Made by a program: the position numbers and the translations under genes
The notes under the pieces: generated by a model
Database searches by the model: none
Seen by the model: only the letters and a program-made list of their open reading frames with translations
What the model was told of the DNA's origin: nothing
In this document: piece after piece, positions 37,528 to 49,267 of the stretch
How the letters are laid out: every line of letters begins with the position of its first letter
Position numbering within the stretch: the first letter of the stretch is position 1
Origin: Boletus sp. NGJ
Taxonomy: Eukaryota; Basidiomycota; Agaricomycetes; Boletales; Boletaceae
Length of the DNA stretch: 64,000 bases
NCBI GenBank assembly: GCA_019096195.1
Contig: JAGTXK010000055.1
Location: forward strand, 620,001-684,000
Direction: 5' to 3'

Positions 37528-38088
37528 ATGTCCGCCTCACTGCAACAAGAGGACCCAGCGGACAGATATGACGAAGATATCGAGGAAAATGATCAGCCAA
37601 ATGCAGAGGAAGTAGAGGGTGGGTCTTGTCGTCTGGTCTGTTCAGTACCCAACTCCTCCGCGTGCTCATCATTGTTTCAAATTCTGTGGGTCGCTTCGTT
37701 AGCCGCTACAACACCCAAAGACGCGCAACCTGCCAAAAGGGGGCGCGGCCGCCCAAAAGGCAGTAAAAACAAGAAATCAGGGGCTGTATCGGCCACTACG
37801 GCTCCCTCAGATGGAACGCCAGTGAGAAAGAAGAGGGGGAGACCACCCAAAGTATATCTTGCCAGCATACCCTGTTCCTGATTCTCGACTGACCGGTTTC
37901 CTGTATAGGAAAAGAAACCGGACGATTCAGGTGAGGAGCCGCCTGCGAAGCGGAGACGTGGCCGTCCGCGTAAAGAGCAGAAACCCGAAGAAGCTCCCAC
38001 AGTGGCCACGTCCGCTGCTACCACTGGCGAGGGTTTGGGTGAAACCAGCGTAAAGAAGAAGCGGGGTCGGCCACCGAAGAAAACTTAG
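37528..38088 (+). CDS. Small AT-hook (HMGA-like) DNA-binding protein
   Basis: Three exons encode roughly 140 residues with four AT-hooks: KRGRGRPKGSK, KKRGRPPK, RRRGRPRK and, at the very end, KKKRGRPPKKT. Each has the GRP core that binds the minor groove of A/T-rich DNA. The N-terminus is acidic (YDEDIEENDQPNAEEVEG). Introns at 37619-37702 (GTGGGT...CGTTAG) and about 37853-37909 (GTATAT...GTATAG) are supported by frame and by the hook sequences on each side. Such proteins act as architectural chromatin factors in the nucleus; target genes cannot be told. Between hooks are Pro/Thr/Ser linkers. No other domain is present. Confidence 0.88.
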
Positions 38089-38574
38089 GTCACTTTTTCT
38101 CTTCCGTGCTCTGCATCCTTCGCTGTTTACGATTATGCTGCATTTCTTGCTTTCTTGTATACCAGATCTTTACGACAAGCACGACTATTGACTCTGCTTT
38201 CTGTGTTTCCACTAGGTAAAGTTTACGTAGACTAAATAATGGCGCATTTCATGGGATTTCTTGTCTACCCATTGGTTTTCCGACGAACCGTACACATGCC
38301 TTGCTTATTTTTATCCCCTGTGAACGGTCGCGTCCAAGGCCAACATCTAGACTCCTTTCAGAAACATGTGTCGCCAGTCAGCTCTGCGGGATATCCTCAT
38401 GTAACACCGTGCCAAATTAATCACCGTTCAGTGCCCTGGGTCACGACGAGAGAAAATTCTAATTGAACCCATGGCTTGTGGTAAAATGTCACCCCCATTT
38501 CTCCGTAAACTGAGGGAATTATCGAGCAATGACCCACCACGGGGTCTGCAAAGTTGACACGTCAAAAAGTCCTG
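38089..38574. other. Intergenic between convergent AT-hook and BNA4 genes
   Basis: 486 bp, both flanking genes end here. No gene or motif recognised beyond presumed 3' untranslated sequence. Confidence 0.4.
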
Positions 38575-40454
38575 TCATCGTCCCCGCAGCCAATGAACAG
38601 CGTGCAGCGTAGCATAGAGTCCTGTAGCGCCAAGAATCACGCTACCGAGGCGCCCAGCGAAAGAGAGTGTGGCGGATTGCTTCGCCGCCTTCTTCCGAGC
38701 CGTCGCGTAACTAATATCTGGACGGAAGGTGACCATCGTGTACAGTGGCAGCCATCCTGTAGGGTTAGGAGATGGGAATGGGATAGTAGCCAATGGCCGC
38801 GTGACCGAAGCGAACGAATCCTTGCCGCAGGTGACCGTATACAGTAAATTATCAAGTGCCTTCTTGAAGAGGTATATGGGTGTTGTCACGGAATGCCGCA
38901 TCTCGATACTGCAACAGTGAACAATAAATGGAGGCCTTGGTAACGGATGGTGGACTTACTAATTATTCATGGCGAGTTCACAGATAGCAACAAGATCCTC
39001 GTGCCTTGTTTCAGTGTACTTGGACAGGGCATTGAACAGCCTCGTGTCCGTGAGTTCTTGTTCGCCTAAATGGGTCGGAGGGTTGCAGGGGGCTACGCCC
39101 TCCTGCAGAAGCAATGCCCGCAAAACCCTAACATCCTCCAGGCCGCAGTTGAGACCTTGTCCATAAAAAGGTACCATGGAATGGGCAGCGTCGCCCAATA
39201 TTACACACCGGTCCTTGTAATGGTACGGGTTTGCCTAATGGGAGTTGGATCTCTGAGATCCTTGACCACCGAACATGCTCAAGTAAGGCGCACCTTGATG
39301 CTTATAAGTGGGCTTCGCGGGTTCTTGGTGAAATCGTTCAGTAATTTGTCCTCGCCGAGCAGGAGGAGGGCATCCGGGAAGTATGTCCTGAACCATGATA
39401 AGATAGCTTCGCGACCAATCAAGCGATCGAACTCGATGGTGGGTGCGAACAGCGTGCATGTGAAAGACTTGTCCTTGAAATGGAGTGAGCTGGCAGGTGG
39501 GAAAAACTAGATGACAAGCATTTACTTTGTTTGGGAGAGCAATGAGCATGAAGGAGTGGCGAGGCCAAATGTGGAGGTGATTCGGATCAAGCAAGAATAC
39601 AGGCTGACCATGCTCGTCACAGCCTGCCGGCATTTTGAGTTCAATATATTCGTGCGGAATATATTCCTGCTGGAAATTCATTCTAGGTGCCTCCAATCAG
39701 CGTCCTTCGAACACCATCCAGCAAGCAGGTGACACACCTTACAACCCTCATTAATTGACGTCGAACAATGGAATAACTACCGTCTGCACCTATGCACAAG
39801 TGAAAGGTCGCACGGACATCCGTCTCTGAGTTTGTATCTCGGATACTCATTGTTCTATTGTCGAAATCGACGGAGAGAACCTTGTGGTTGAAGAACAAAC
39901 AGATATTCGGATGGGCGGATGCCTCCTCAAGCAAACCTTGATTGAGAAGGGCGCGATCTATCGAGCTGATACACTGCAAGAAGAGAACGCGCGAAGGTGC
40001 ACGGTAGCGTTTACCCGACAGACACGCGAATGAGGGACAACACTCCAACCAACACGCGGGAATCTACCCACCTGTCCGTCCTTGTCATACTGTTGGCTGT
40101 GCTGATGTCCGAGAATGTCGTGAATCATGCGACCACGCATTGGAATAACGGTCTGTAAGAATCGGGCGGTAGCGGCTGGATCAACGGCTTGTAAAGCGGC
40201 GATTCCACGAGATGATATTGCGAGGTTAATCGAGCGCTGCTGGGCAGCGGCCTTGGAGGAGGGAAGCCGTAAATCTGGAGGAGTTGGAACTAATTTGTAA
40301 CTGGGACACAAATGAACATCGTACCAGACCTTGCTTCATAGATAACAACGTTCCAATGCAATTTAGCGAGGGATATTGCCGCAAGACAGCCCACGGGGCC
40401 AGCGCCGACCACAATCACCGTTCGCGCTCTATCTACGGTGTGGTGTTGGCTCAT
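38575..40454 (-). CDS. BNA4: Kynurenine 3-monooxygenase
   Basis: FAD-dependent hydroxylase converting L-kynurenine to 3-hydroxykynurenine at the outer mitochondrial membrane. Starts [20 protein letters not shown], with the Rossmann GxGxxG-type dinucleotide fold ([12 protein letters not shown]). Family blocks are [74 protein letters not shown], and the second FAD motif [20 protein letters not shown] with GLEDV. The C-terminal region contains hydrophobic stretches as in membrane-associated homologues and ends HWLRGR. Exons are small; the join YEAR to [13 protein letters not shown] uses an intron GTACGA...AATTAG. It is divergent from kynureninase with 109 bp between starts, pointing to shared control. 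Confidence 0.95.
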
Positions 40455-40563
40455 GCGTTCAGTAGAGATACAAAGTGGTGAGCTGACGTTTTCACACCCG
40501 ATGTGGTAAGGGCTGCCGGCGGATCTGAGATTCATCATCATCGTGCTTCGCTAATCAGCCTCC
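40455..40563. promoter_or_regulatory. Bidirectional promoter of BNA4 and BNA5
   Basis: 109 bp separate the two start codons of consecutive pathway enzymes transcribed in opposite directions, so one short control region probably serves both. I did not recognise a named factor site. Confidence 0.6.
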
Positions 40564-42363
40564 ATGTCCTCAGTCGACCACAAGGACCTCTCCGTCGTGC
40601 TTACCGACGACCAGTTCTGCATCCCAACAATCAGGGAATGTAGCCCTGGCATTTCCGAGTCAAATGGTTCCCAGTAGCCGTTCTTACCAGGATTGAGCAC
40701 ACTCACACTTGCCATTCAGGTTGCGCATATCTCTGTGGTAATTCTCTGGGCCTATTAGCTAAACGGTCAAAGGCTCTCCTCGAAGAAGAGTTGCACGTAT
40801 GGGGAACTCGGTGAGCCACCCGCTGAGAATATTGGCTGCCTACCTTGCAAACACACTGCGTTCCTCAGGGCTGTAGAAGGCCACTTCAATCACCCACATG
40901 GCCGTGAATGGATGAATATCGCAGACACGGTCGCCCCTCTCCTTGCTCAATTAGTCGGCGAGTGTGCCCTCAGAAATCTCAGTCACCTTGGTTATTCAGG
41001 TATTCGTATTCACATTCTCAGGTGCTCAGGAGAAAGAAGTTGCTTGTATGGGGACGTTGACTGCGAATCTGCATCTCATGATGTCAGCATTCTACAAGCC
41101 GACCCCCACTCGCTTCAAGATTCTCTGCGAAGGCAAAGCTTTTCCCTCGGATCAAGTATGTGCAATTTTTCTTTTGTCCATACAAGCAATTCAACAGACC
41201 TCTCCGCGTCTTCAGTACGCATTCGCCTCGCAAGCCCGCCTGCACGGATATGACCCGGCTCAGGCGATTACCGAGATGTTTCCCCGGCGTGGCGAGTTCA
41301 CCCTTCGCGAGTCGGATATACTCGACACGATCGCTAAGGAGGGCTCGTCCATAGCCCTCGTAATTTTCAGCGGCGTGCAGTATTACACTGGACAGTGGTT
41401 TCCCATCAAGGCGATCACCGATGCCGCGAAGGCACAAGTAAGTTTACGAACTCTTTATGTACTTTTACGTATACACCCTATTCCGAACACCGACAGTCAC
41501 ACTCGAGTTTCGGTCGTTTCCGCTAGGGTTTCATGAAATGGACACTAATACATTTCCTCCAAAGGGCTGTATCTGTGGCTGGGACCTCGCCCATGCGATT
41601 GGGAATGTTCCCATGGCCTTACATGACTGGAACGTGGATTTCGCCGTGTGGTGCTCGTACAAATATCTTAATTCAGGGCCTGGCGGCATCGGCGGTCTTT
41701 TTGTTCACGACAAGTGGGAACGCGAGAAAGCGCCACAGTACGCATTTCTTCATCCCTTCTGGGTTACAAGATTGCTAGACTATGATTTTACCACATCCTA
41801 GGTATGCAGGCTGGTGGGGACATGATCCCGTCACACGATTTATGATGCCCCCAAAATTCTCTGCAATACCTGGCGCTCAGGGGTACCAGCAGTCCAATCC
41901 GTCGGTGTTGGCGACGGTTTCGTTGCTCGGCAGCCTACAGGTATTCAAAGAAGTTGGCATGATGGAACGCCTGCGCGAACGATCAGTGTTGCTGACTGGC
42001 TATTTGGAATCTCTCATTGTCAATTCCGCATTTTATGTGACGGCCAACTTGGTTGCCGAAAAGTACCCGCCCGAGGATGAAGAAACACGAGCCCGGACAC
42101 GACAACCTGCTTTCACGATCATAACACCCCACGACCCAGAGTCGAGGGGCGCTCAGCTGTCTCTGCTTTTCTTGCCCACTGGGTCTAGTATCATGCAAGA
42201 GATATTCGACTACTTGTTATCGAAAGGTGTTGTTGGGGACGAAAGGAAGCCCGACGTTATGCGGTTGGCACCTACCCCACTGTATAACACCAAGCTAGAC
42301 TGCGAGCGAGCGGCGTTGGCGTTGGAAGAAGGGTTCCAGTCATTCGTAAAGGAGCACAATTAG
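40564..42363 (+). CDS. BNA5: Kynureninase
   Basis: PLP enzyme that cleaves 3-hydroxykynurenine to 3-hydroxyanthranilate and alanine. Starts [20 protein letters not shown]. After short introns come [92 protein letters not shown], and [20 protein letters not shown], where the lysine of SYKYLN is the PLP Schiff-base residue. The end includes [20 protein letters not shown] and [11 protein letters not shown]-type [11 protein letters not shown]. The intron between LVG and AQEKEVAC appears to start with GC rather than GT (40958-41021). It shares a promoter with BNA4 and ends 37 bp from BNA7. Confidence 0.96.
40958..41021 (+). other. Probable GC-AG intron in kynureninase
   Basis: Only a donor at G/GCGAGT with acceptor TTCTCAG restores the family sequence [11 protein letters not shown] across this 64 nt gap. 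GC-AG introns are a known minor class spliced by the ordinary spliceosome. Confidence 0.75.
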
Positions 42364-42400
42364 CAAGACTCTATGCTTCATTTGGATTAGATACCCCTAG

Positions 42401-43313
42401 CTAGACTGCATCCGCATCCACAGCACGCTTGATGTAGCTATCTATCATAGCAATGTATTTGGGACCGATCAGAATATCACTGTGCTCGTCTTCCAAGTCA
42501 TCAAACGACTTGGTAACCAGACATGACTTTTCCCTCAAAGAATCGTACATGCCCTCGCTCTGACGCTCGTCTACCAGGGTGTCTCCTTTAGAATGTATGA
42601 TGAACCAGCGTATATGCTGGCCTTTTGGATTAGTTGTCGCTTTGATTGCCGACACGTTCTCGAAAGAGTCCCTTTGTCCAAACGTATTTTCGATGAACCA
42701 TGATCTGTACGACGGAAAGCTCGAGAGCAATATATCAATGTCATATATGCCCTCCGACATGATAATAGCTGCCGTAGATTGGACGAGTTCATCAGATGGA
42801 CAAACGTCCACCGAGTCGCCTGGCATGCGGAGGAAGACGGAACAGAGCATGTGTGCGGAGCAACTGTGTCCAATAAGAAACAGCTTGCTCGGTTTTCGAG
42901 GTAAGCCTCCCCCGTTCTCCTTGTGCCACGAAAGGATAAATTCAAGGAATTGGAGGGCATCGCTGGCGTGTGTAGGATGACGGAGGTAGTTGTCTGGCGT
43001 GGGGTCCCTGGGTGTGAGCCGATAGTTGGGAAGCGCGACCGGGAACCCTGTGGATATGGCGAGCTTGCGGGCCAAGGCTGCATGATCAGCCTTATCCTCC
43101 CTGATGCGGTTACGGTTTGAATGGGGGTTGGACAAGGGATGAGGATAGAATGCCTCACGCTCTCCACGCACCCCCGTGAATGAAACAGATTAGACCGGGA
43201 GTATCCGACTGATCTATCAGCTGGTGCTCTGGGACATGAACGTCAAATGTACGAAATGTGTTTAATGGTGCCGAGGGCGAGTATGAGACATCAAGATGGT
43301 CGACGAGTGCCAT
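42401..43313 (-). CDS. BNA7: Kynurenine formamidase (arylformamidase)
   Basis: Alpha/beta hydrolase that removes formate from N-formylkynurenine, the step before BNA4. The oxyanion motif HGGAWR is present (HGG-x-W), followed after an intron by EDKADHAALARKLA. The nucleophile elbow reads GHSCSAH, giving the catalytic serine. The rest of the triad fits SKGD (Asp) and EDEHSDIL (His). The N-terminal block DVSYSPSAPLNTFRTFDVHV is typical. I use the ATG at 43311-43313 (MALVDHLDV), where similarity begins; the frame stays open upstream with ATGs at 43461-43463 and 43497-43499. GHSCSAH differs from the commoner GHSAGAH by serine in place of glycine. Gene ends converge with kynureninase. Confidence 0.85.
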
Positions 43314-43944
43314 GAGGCAGGGCGAGAGCGTTATGTTATGTAACCCGTGGTCACACCCCGTGACATCATATCGGACTCTGATTCGTATAAATTCATGACG
43401 CGCAGCTATCTCTATCTCTCTCGTATCACCCCACGTAATAATGGCCTTGACCGCGTCCGACATTTGCAAGGTCCGTCTATCTTGCTCTCCGTCTCTCATT
43501 CCCTGACGCTGTCACAGATCATGTAAGTGCAAGCGAGCGGATGATGTCCAGCTCATTTCTTTCATAAAGTTTCGCTTTCATCTTGCCACCACTCGGAGTG
43601 TTCCTCGAGCGGGGCTGTGGCGCTGACTTGGTACGTCTCCATAGCCATTTTGCATCTATTCCTCATCCGGCTGCGTGTTATACAGCTTATCAATGTCTGT
43701 CTGACGATTCTCGGCTGGCTGTAAGTACCGCATATATGCATAGGACTCTTTCTGATGTACCTTTGACAAGGCCTGGCGTCATCCATGGTTAGGACACTGA
43801 TACCATCCTTCACGTTCTTTGACTCAAGATTCTTCGATAGCACTCTACATCATCTTGAAGTACTGAGATATCAACACACTGTCGGTTTTTGCACTAGTAG
43901 AGTAGTTCAGACTTGGACCTCTATTGTATTCGAGTGCATAATGT
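43314..43944. other. Intergenic: BNA7 upstream region and eIF2B epsilon 3' region
   Basis: About 630 bp if BNA7 starts at 43313, less if an upstream ATG is used. The first 190 bp or so stay open in the BNA7 frame. No other gene recognised. Confidence 0.35.
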
Positions 43945-46858
43945 TTACTCGCTTTCCTCCTCTTCTTCATCCGATTCGTCATCATCGTCGTCGTCATCCT
44001 CCTCCAAAGCCGCCTGCGGGGTAGCTTTCACGGTACCGGGCTGAACAATCCTCTCTCCCTTGGAATCTTCCTCGTCCTCCTCAGATTCTTCGCTCTCCTG
44101 CTCGTCGAATTGTTTTATCATGTGGGCTCCTACAGTCCAGCATTTCTTAAAGTTCTCCTGTGAGGCTAGAGGCTTCACCCCCTCGCCTTGCGCACTCGGT
44201 TTCCTGTGCCAGTTCCGGATGTCGTCCTCCTCTACGATGTCTTCCTGATACAGTGCAGCAAGAATCTGCCCGAAAAGAGGTAGACGGTCTGACGAAGCAC
44301 AGTACTCCTACATGACAATCGTCGTCAGTAACGTTGACACACGTCCCCCATGATCAGTACCTGTAAGATTTCGATAGTCTCCACAGCGTCGACGCCGCCA
44401 ATCTTATCAATCAGATCGCCCCACCTGCTGATCATAGCGGCGATTTCTTGCCGTTGTGGTAGCCCACCGCCCTCGATTATCTTTGTCCGACTCACAACAG
44501 CTGCCACCACAGCTTCTCTGACCATTCGGAGAGGAACGTTGCTCGCCATTCGGAGTGTCTTTAGTTCCACGGCAGCATTGTCGACAGAGTGACCCTCGGC
44601 AAATGCACGGTCCAGCGATTGTGTGACCTCTTGTCGGAACTCAGAGAGCGCCGCAGAGTCTGCTTGAGCGACGAGGTTGGACGGGGCACTCAATGGAAGG
44701 GACGTAGAGGAAGACGTTATGCTTGGACCTCCGATCCGATCATCGTCCTCCGAGTCCGACTCGGATTCACATTCACATTCAGAGGACGTTACTGAGCCTG
44801 GATCCGATAATTCGAGGTCAGATGCATCATCGCCTACTCCACGACATTTAGCAAGCATAAACGGTCAGAGAAACAAAACCATACCGATGCGCATAAGCCG
44901 TTGGTTGTTTGGGTGCTCAACCGCATCGATATCTTCGTCCTCGTCGATCTTGGGCTCAGGCCATATGATTGCATTGGATTCCGGCCCAAGCTTCTCGAGC
45001 GCAGCGGGATCCTGGTCTAGAACGAGACGCGAACATTAGACAGACTATTCCCAACTGGCACTGGCACTTACTAGCTTCAACCTCGTCGTAGTCGGAATCG
45101 TCTTCTTCCTCGCTCTCGTCCTCTTCGTCGTCTGCTTCGTCGTCATCATCATCATCAGCCTCCTCTGCCTCTTCCTCTTCCTCGTCGTCGTCGTCGTCGT
45201 CATCTTCCTCTTCATTGTCATCCTCCTCGTGGTCGTCCTGACATTTCTTTGACAGTTTCTGAAAGGGCTCCATTCTGGCTTGGGGCCCGATGGTGACCCT
45301 GTCGGCGATCAGACACCCTCGCTCAACCCGACTCGTCTCCTTGATCTGAACACCAGCCCCAACGATGCTATACTCGATCACACAATTCGGACCGACGACG
45401 ACGCCATCAAAGAGATACGAGTTGCGAACGATAGAACCCGCTCCGATGACACAACGTTGCCCGAGAACAGAGGCGACGACCTGTGCGTTATCCGAGATCT
45501 GGCTCTTTGATCCGATGAGACTCTGGTTGCCGATTTTGCATGTTCTGTTCGACGTCGCGAGTGAGGACCAGCAAGTCGAGACGTGCCCGCGCAAACCTAC
45601 CTGGAAAGTATGACAGAACCGTCCGCTGCGATGTACTTGTTCCCGCGGAGATGATCGTACGAGTGTCCGGCAGGATGATTATCATCCGGAACGAGCGGGA
45701 ACGTCCATCTAGATAGGATGTCTTTGCTGAAAGCTAGATTAGTGGGGGGGACGATAGCCAAAGCGGAGTACAACCCACCTGATGGAATCGTAGCTCTTGG
45801 TGTCCTTGACACGGGCCGCATACCCATCCTTTGCGATGTAGCAATAGATATTCTTCATGAGTAAGTCGGACGTGAGGACGCCGTGTACGAAATCTTTCCG
45901 AATGTCTCCATAGTCAAAGTTGTCCTGGAATAGTGACGGGATCTGCCGTCGCATGGTCGAGTCAGTATAGGAGGAACCTTTTCAGACGCACGTACATCGA
46001 CAGAGCAAACATCAATCGAGCAATCGATGAGGTCGTTCCGGATATCCACTTCGGGATGTTCGACGAGGATCTCGCGCGGAATGTTGGCGTATTTCTTGGG
46101 TGGGTAACCAGTGACAGGCTCGTAATGCAGGCACTCTGACGTTTCTGGATCCAGAACGAAAACGGCAGAGTCGCCCTTTGATCTAATCCACAAAAGGTCA
46201 GCTACGACGTGCAAAAAAGTGCTCGGGGACGCACCGAGTCCGGTGGTGGGCGCCGCTCTCTTTTACCACCATGGTCATGATAGCGTCCTTGTTCGTTTTC
46301 CGACGCTCTTTGTGAACGCGGACGACTTCATCGATCCGGATGTTGCTGACGAGATCCCCTGTGACGAGAACAAAGTCGGAAGTGATGATCCCGTGCGTGT
46401 AGATGTCTCGCATGGCATCGCCAGGAGAAAATGTCTCCTTGGCAGTGATGATTGGGACAATCTTCAAGCCAGCACTGGGCTTGGACCATTTGGAGTTTCT
46501 ATTCGGTGGACGATGCCACAAGACATGAGTAACGAAGCGGGAGGAAGACTGGGATCGCACACACTTTATCGCTGCCTTGACAAGTTCAGCATGTGAGCGA
46601 CATATGACGAATATTTCCTGCACGCCAGCCAGGGCAAGGCTTTCAAAGGTCCAGTCGAGGAGTGGTGCATTACAGATTGGGAGTAGACACTGGTGGTTGT
46701 GATCAACGAGCGAGGCCGCGTGAACGATCCGAGAGACCACCTGCCCTTGGCTTGTGTCTGGTGAGGGGAGCGAATCGCTTGTTGAAACTGTCTGCGAGTA
46801 CTACGGCTTGGATGACCTCTTCCTCGTCGACAACTAATCGTTCCTTGGCAGCGGCCAT
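43945..46858 (-). CDS. GCD6: Translation initiation factor eIF2B subunit epsilon
   Basis: Catalytic subunit of the guanine nucleotide exchange factor that recharges eIF2 with GTP. Starts MAAAKERLVVDEEEVIQAVV, with the nucleotidyl-transferase-like domain: LADSFNKRFAPLTRHKPR, LLPICNAPLLDWTFESLALA, GVQEIFVICRSHA. Hexapeptide repeats of a left-handed beta-helix follow, with CVIGAGSIVRNSYLFDGVVV and GPNCVIEYSIVGAGVQI. A long Asp/Glu stretch (encoded at about 45080-45250) links to the C-terminal W2/HEAT domain, where LPLFGQILAALYQEDIVEED is visible. The final exon is again acidic and ends DESDEEEEESE. The W2 domain binds eIF2 and carries exchange activity in the family. Multiple short introns. Confidence 0.92.
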
Positions 46859-47220
46859 AGTAGTAGTTGGAATGATGAGTCACATCTCACTCGTCCATCT
46901 CATGTAGCCCTCCAGATTCGATTACACGAAGGACTTATATAACATGCAAAGCTCGATCCACCGTGCGCAAAGTAGAGGGTATCAATCAGATGAATCGACA
47001 TTAGCCAGTGAAAACACGAATCGCGCTAGTCATGATGAGGTAGTCGTCAAGTAAAGCAAACCACATCCAACGAATAGTGTAATAGAAGGAAAGACGAGTC
47101 ATAAACAGAATCAAAGGAATCCACAGCCATTGAGTGGTGTAAACTGTCCACAAATGACATACCAAAGAGGATAAAATTGATGCTCGTATCAATCATGAAC
47201 ACCGCCAGTCGGAAACCCGT
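46859..47220. other. Intergenic: GCD6 upstream and 3' region of the Ala/Glu-rich gene
   Basis: 362 bp, A/T-richer than neighbours, no gene or motif recognised. Presumed GCD6 promoter. Confidence 0.4.
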
Positions 47221-48392
47221 TTATGCAGCGGCAGCGATGACGGGGGCAGCAGCGGGAGCAGGTTCAGTTGCCTCAGCGGGCGGCTCCGCGGCGGCGGTTG
47301 CAGGCGCATCCGTAGCGGGGTTCTCCAATGGTGGAAGAGGAGTAGGCTCATCAATCACGGGAGGGTTCTCGTCAACCTTTGCAGGCGTATTGATTTCTTG
47401 TCTCTTAATCTTGAAGAAATCAGTCACGCGTGCTGATATACGACGACCAACTTTGACGGCCTTGGCGTCCTTCTCCTTCTTTTCCTCAGGCTGAGAAATG
47501 CGTCAGAAATGAACGCACATTGCTTCGAAACCGACTATACCTTTTCTTCCTTGGGAGCCTCAGCAGCGGGGGCTTCAACCGGGGCGGACTCGGCCTCAGG
47601 CTCAGCGGGAGCAGCTGTGGTTTCCTCGGCAATAGGTGCAGTCTCGGTCTCCTTGACAGGCTCAGCTGCAGAAGGCTCTTCTGGAGCGGGAGCCTCCTCC
47701 ACCTTGGAGGGTTCCTCAGGCTTGGCTTCGGCAGATCCCTCCTCGGCAGGAGCAGGAGCGGCGGGCTCGGCCTAGATGTTTGTCACCAGCTGGTCATCGG
47801 ATCAGTATTGGATTACTCACTTCGTCCTTCTTCTTTTCCTTTTTTGGGCTCTTAGGAGCCTTTACCCTCTTCTCGACCTGCTGCTTGAACGGAGCAAGAA
47901 ACTTGGAAAGAAGTCCCGGGCTCTTGGTGTCCTCCTTTTTAGGAGCCTCAGCAGGAGCATCCTAAGACAAAGATTTTCACTCTAAGGATGCCATCATGTT
48001 TCGCGGGGATAAAATGACTTACGGTCTTGGCTTCTTCCTTGGCGGGCTCAGCAGCAGTGGCCTCAGCAGCAGGCTCTGCGGGCGCGTCGGTGGTAGCCTC
48101 AGCAGCGGGTTCCTGAAAGAAAACGTGTCAGGTTAAAGGCGACTCTTGTTGGGTGGAGGATACTCACGGCAGCTTTGGGCTCTTCTTCCTTGGGTGCCTC
48201 CTGGGGGAAAGGTGAGAGGGGCCATCAGAGAGGGTGGCAAAAACGCACGGTGGCAGGAGCAGCCTCCTCAGTAACGGGAGCAGGCTGCTCAACGGCGGGA
48301 GCCTCGGTGGCGGGGGCAGGCTCGACAGCGGGTGTCTCAACAGCCTTTACTTCCTCGACGGGAACAGCAACGGTGGCGTCGGTAGCAGACAT
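47221..48392 (-). CDS. Ala/Glu/Pro-rich low-complexity protein of unknown function
   Basis: Five or six exons encode a protein composed mostly of Ala, Glu, Pro and Lys (MSATDATVAVPVEEVKAVET at the start). Two less biased islands stand out: SPGLLSKFLAPFKQQVEKRV with a lysine-rich tail, and VGRRISARVTDFFKIKRQEI followed by KVDENPPVIDEPTPLPPLEN. It ends in an alanine run. I recall similar proteins in other mushrooms but no assigned function. The start fits a strong pattern: pyrimidine-rich upstream DNA on the coding strand (48420-48560), common in highly expressed fungal genes. Reverse-complement frames over this region look open only because of the composition. No signal peptide or membrane segment. 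Confidence 0.75.
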
Positions 48393-49267
48393 TATTGCAA
48401 GAAATGCGAATGTGAGCTGAGGGAGAGGGTTAGAGGGAGGAGAGGATAAGGAGGGGATAGAGGACGAACATGAGAAGAGTATAAATGAGAAGAGAGAGAA
48501 GAGCGTGCTACGCAGCGCTGGGCCGTTGGCTAGAGAGAAGTAAGAGACAGAGGAAGAGATACGGTCGAGAAGAAATTCGCGCCCCTCTTATCCCTATTTG
48601 GCTCCGCTTATGGGCCAAACAAAACACCTAACCTAATTTTTCCTGGTTGTTGCCAACCCACCCGTGTTTTGTCCCTTTTTGGCACGTGCAACCTCTCACG
48701 GCGCTTACACGGCGGCAGGGATATTCACGGAATTCGGTGGGAGAAGAGGACGGTATATGCGTGTGGTTGGGCGTCCCCTGAGGAGGTGGTCCGTGCGGTG
48801 GCAGATCGTCACACCCCCCCAAAAAAAGGTGAATGCAGAATTTTCAGTATCACCGGATCACGTCACAGTCCAATTCATCCACTTGCCGATCGCGACATTT
48901 CAAATCTTGGCACGGTCGACAGGAGTTTTGTTTGTTTTTTTTACAAGTACTCAAAGGACACTCCCACGATAGTCATACGGCGACGTCGCCTTGGCCTAAC
49001 CTTGCGGAGTACCACGCTCTACCGGGCGTCGTGGAAACGCAGACACGTCCTGCAGTATCGGAAGCGCTTCTCAGACAATTGGACGAAATAGCGTCCTAGC
49101 TCGTCCGGTGGGTTTGTTTCAGCGACCCATCGGTTCTCGGAAACGCTCGTGATAACCATCGGATCCGCACTCGACTCCTCGGGAATTCAATGACGACAAT
49201 GTGTTGTCATGGTTATCTCTTGATTGGTAATGTACCAGTCCACCTCGTTTAGCGCTTCCATTACACG
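48393..49267. other. Intergenic: promoter of the Ala/Glu-rich gene and NOP2 3' region
   Basis: The first 200 bp are purine-rich on the plus strand (CT-rich on the coding strand). An open frame at 48669-49091 (plus) has no family match. Nothing else recognised. Confidence 0.4.

Noticed and set aside
47509-47985. Gly/Ala/Ser-rich plus-strand open frames
   Set aside because: Antisense shadows of the Ala/Glu/Pro-rich gene, which has a good start, introns and stop on the minus strand.
48669-49091. 140-codon plus-strand open frame
   Set aside because: No conserved motif, no splice or promoter support, lies in an intergenic region between two minus-strand genes.
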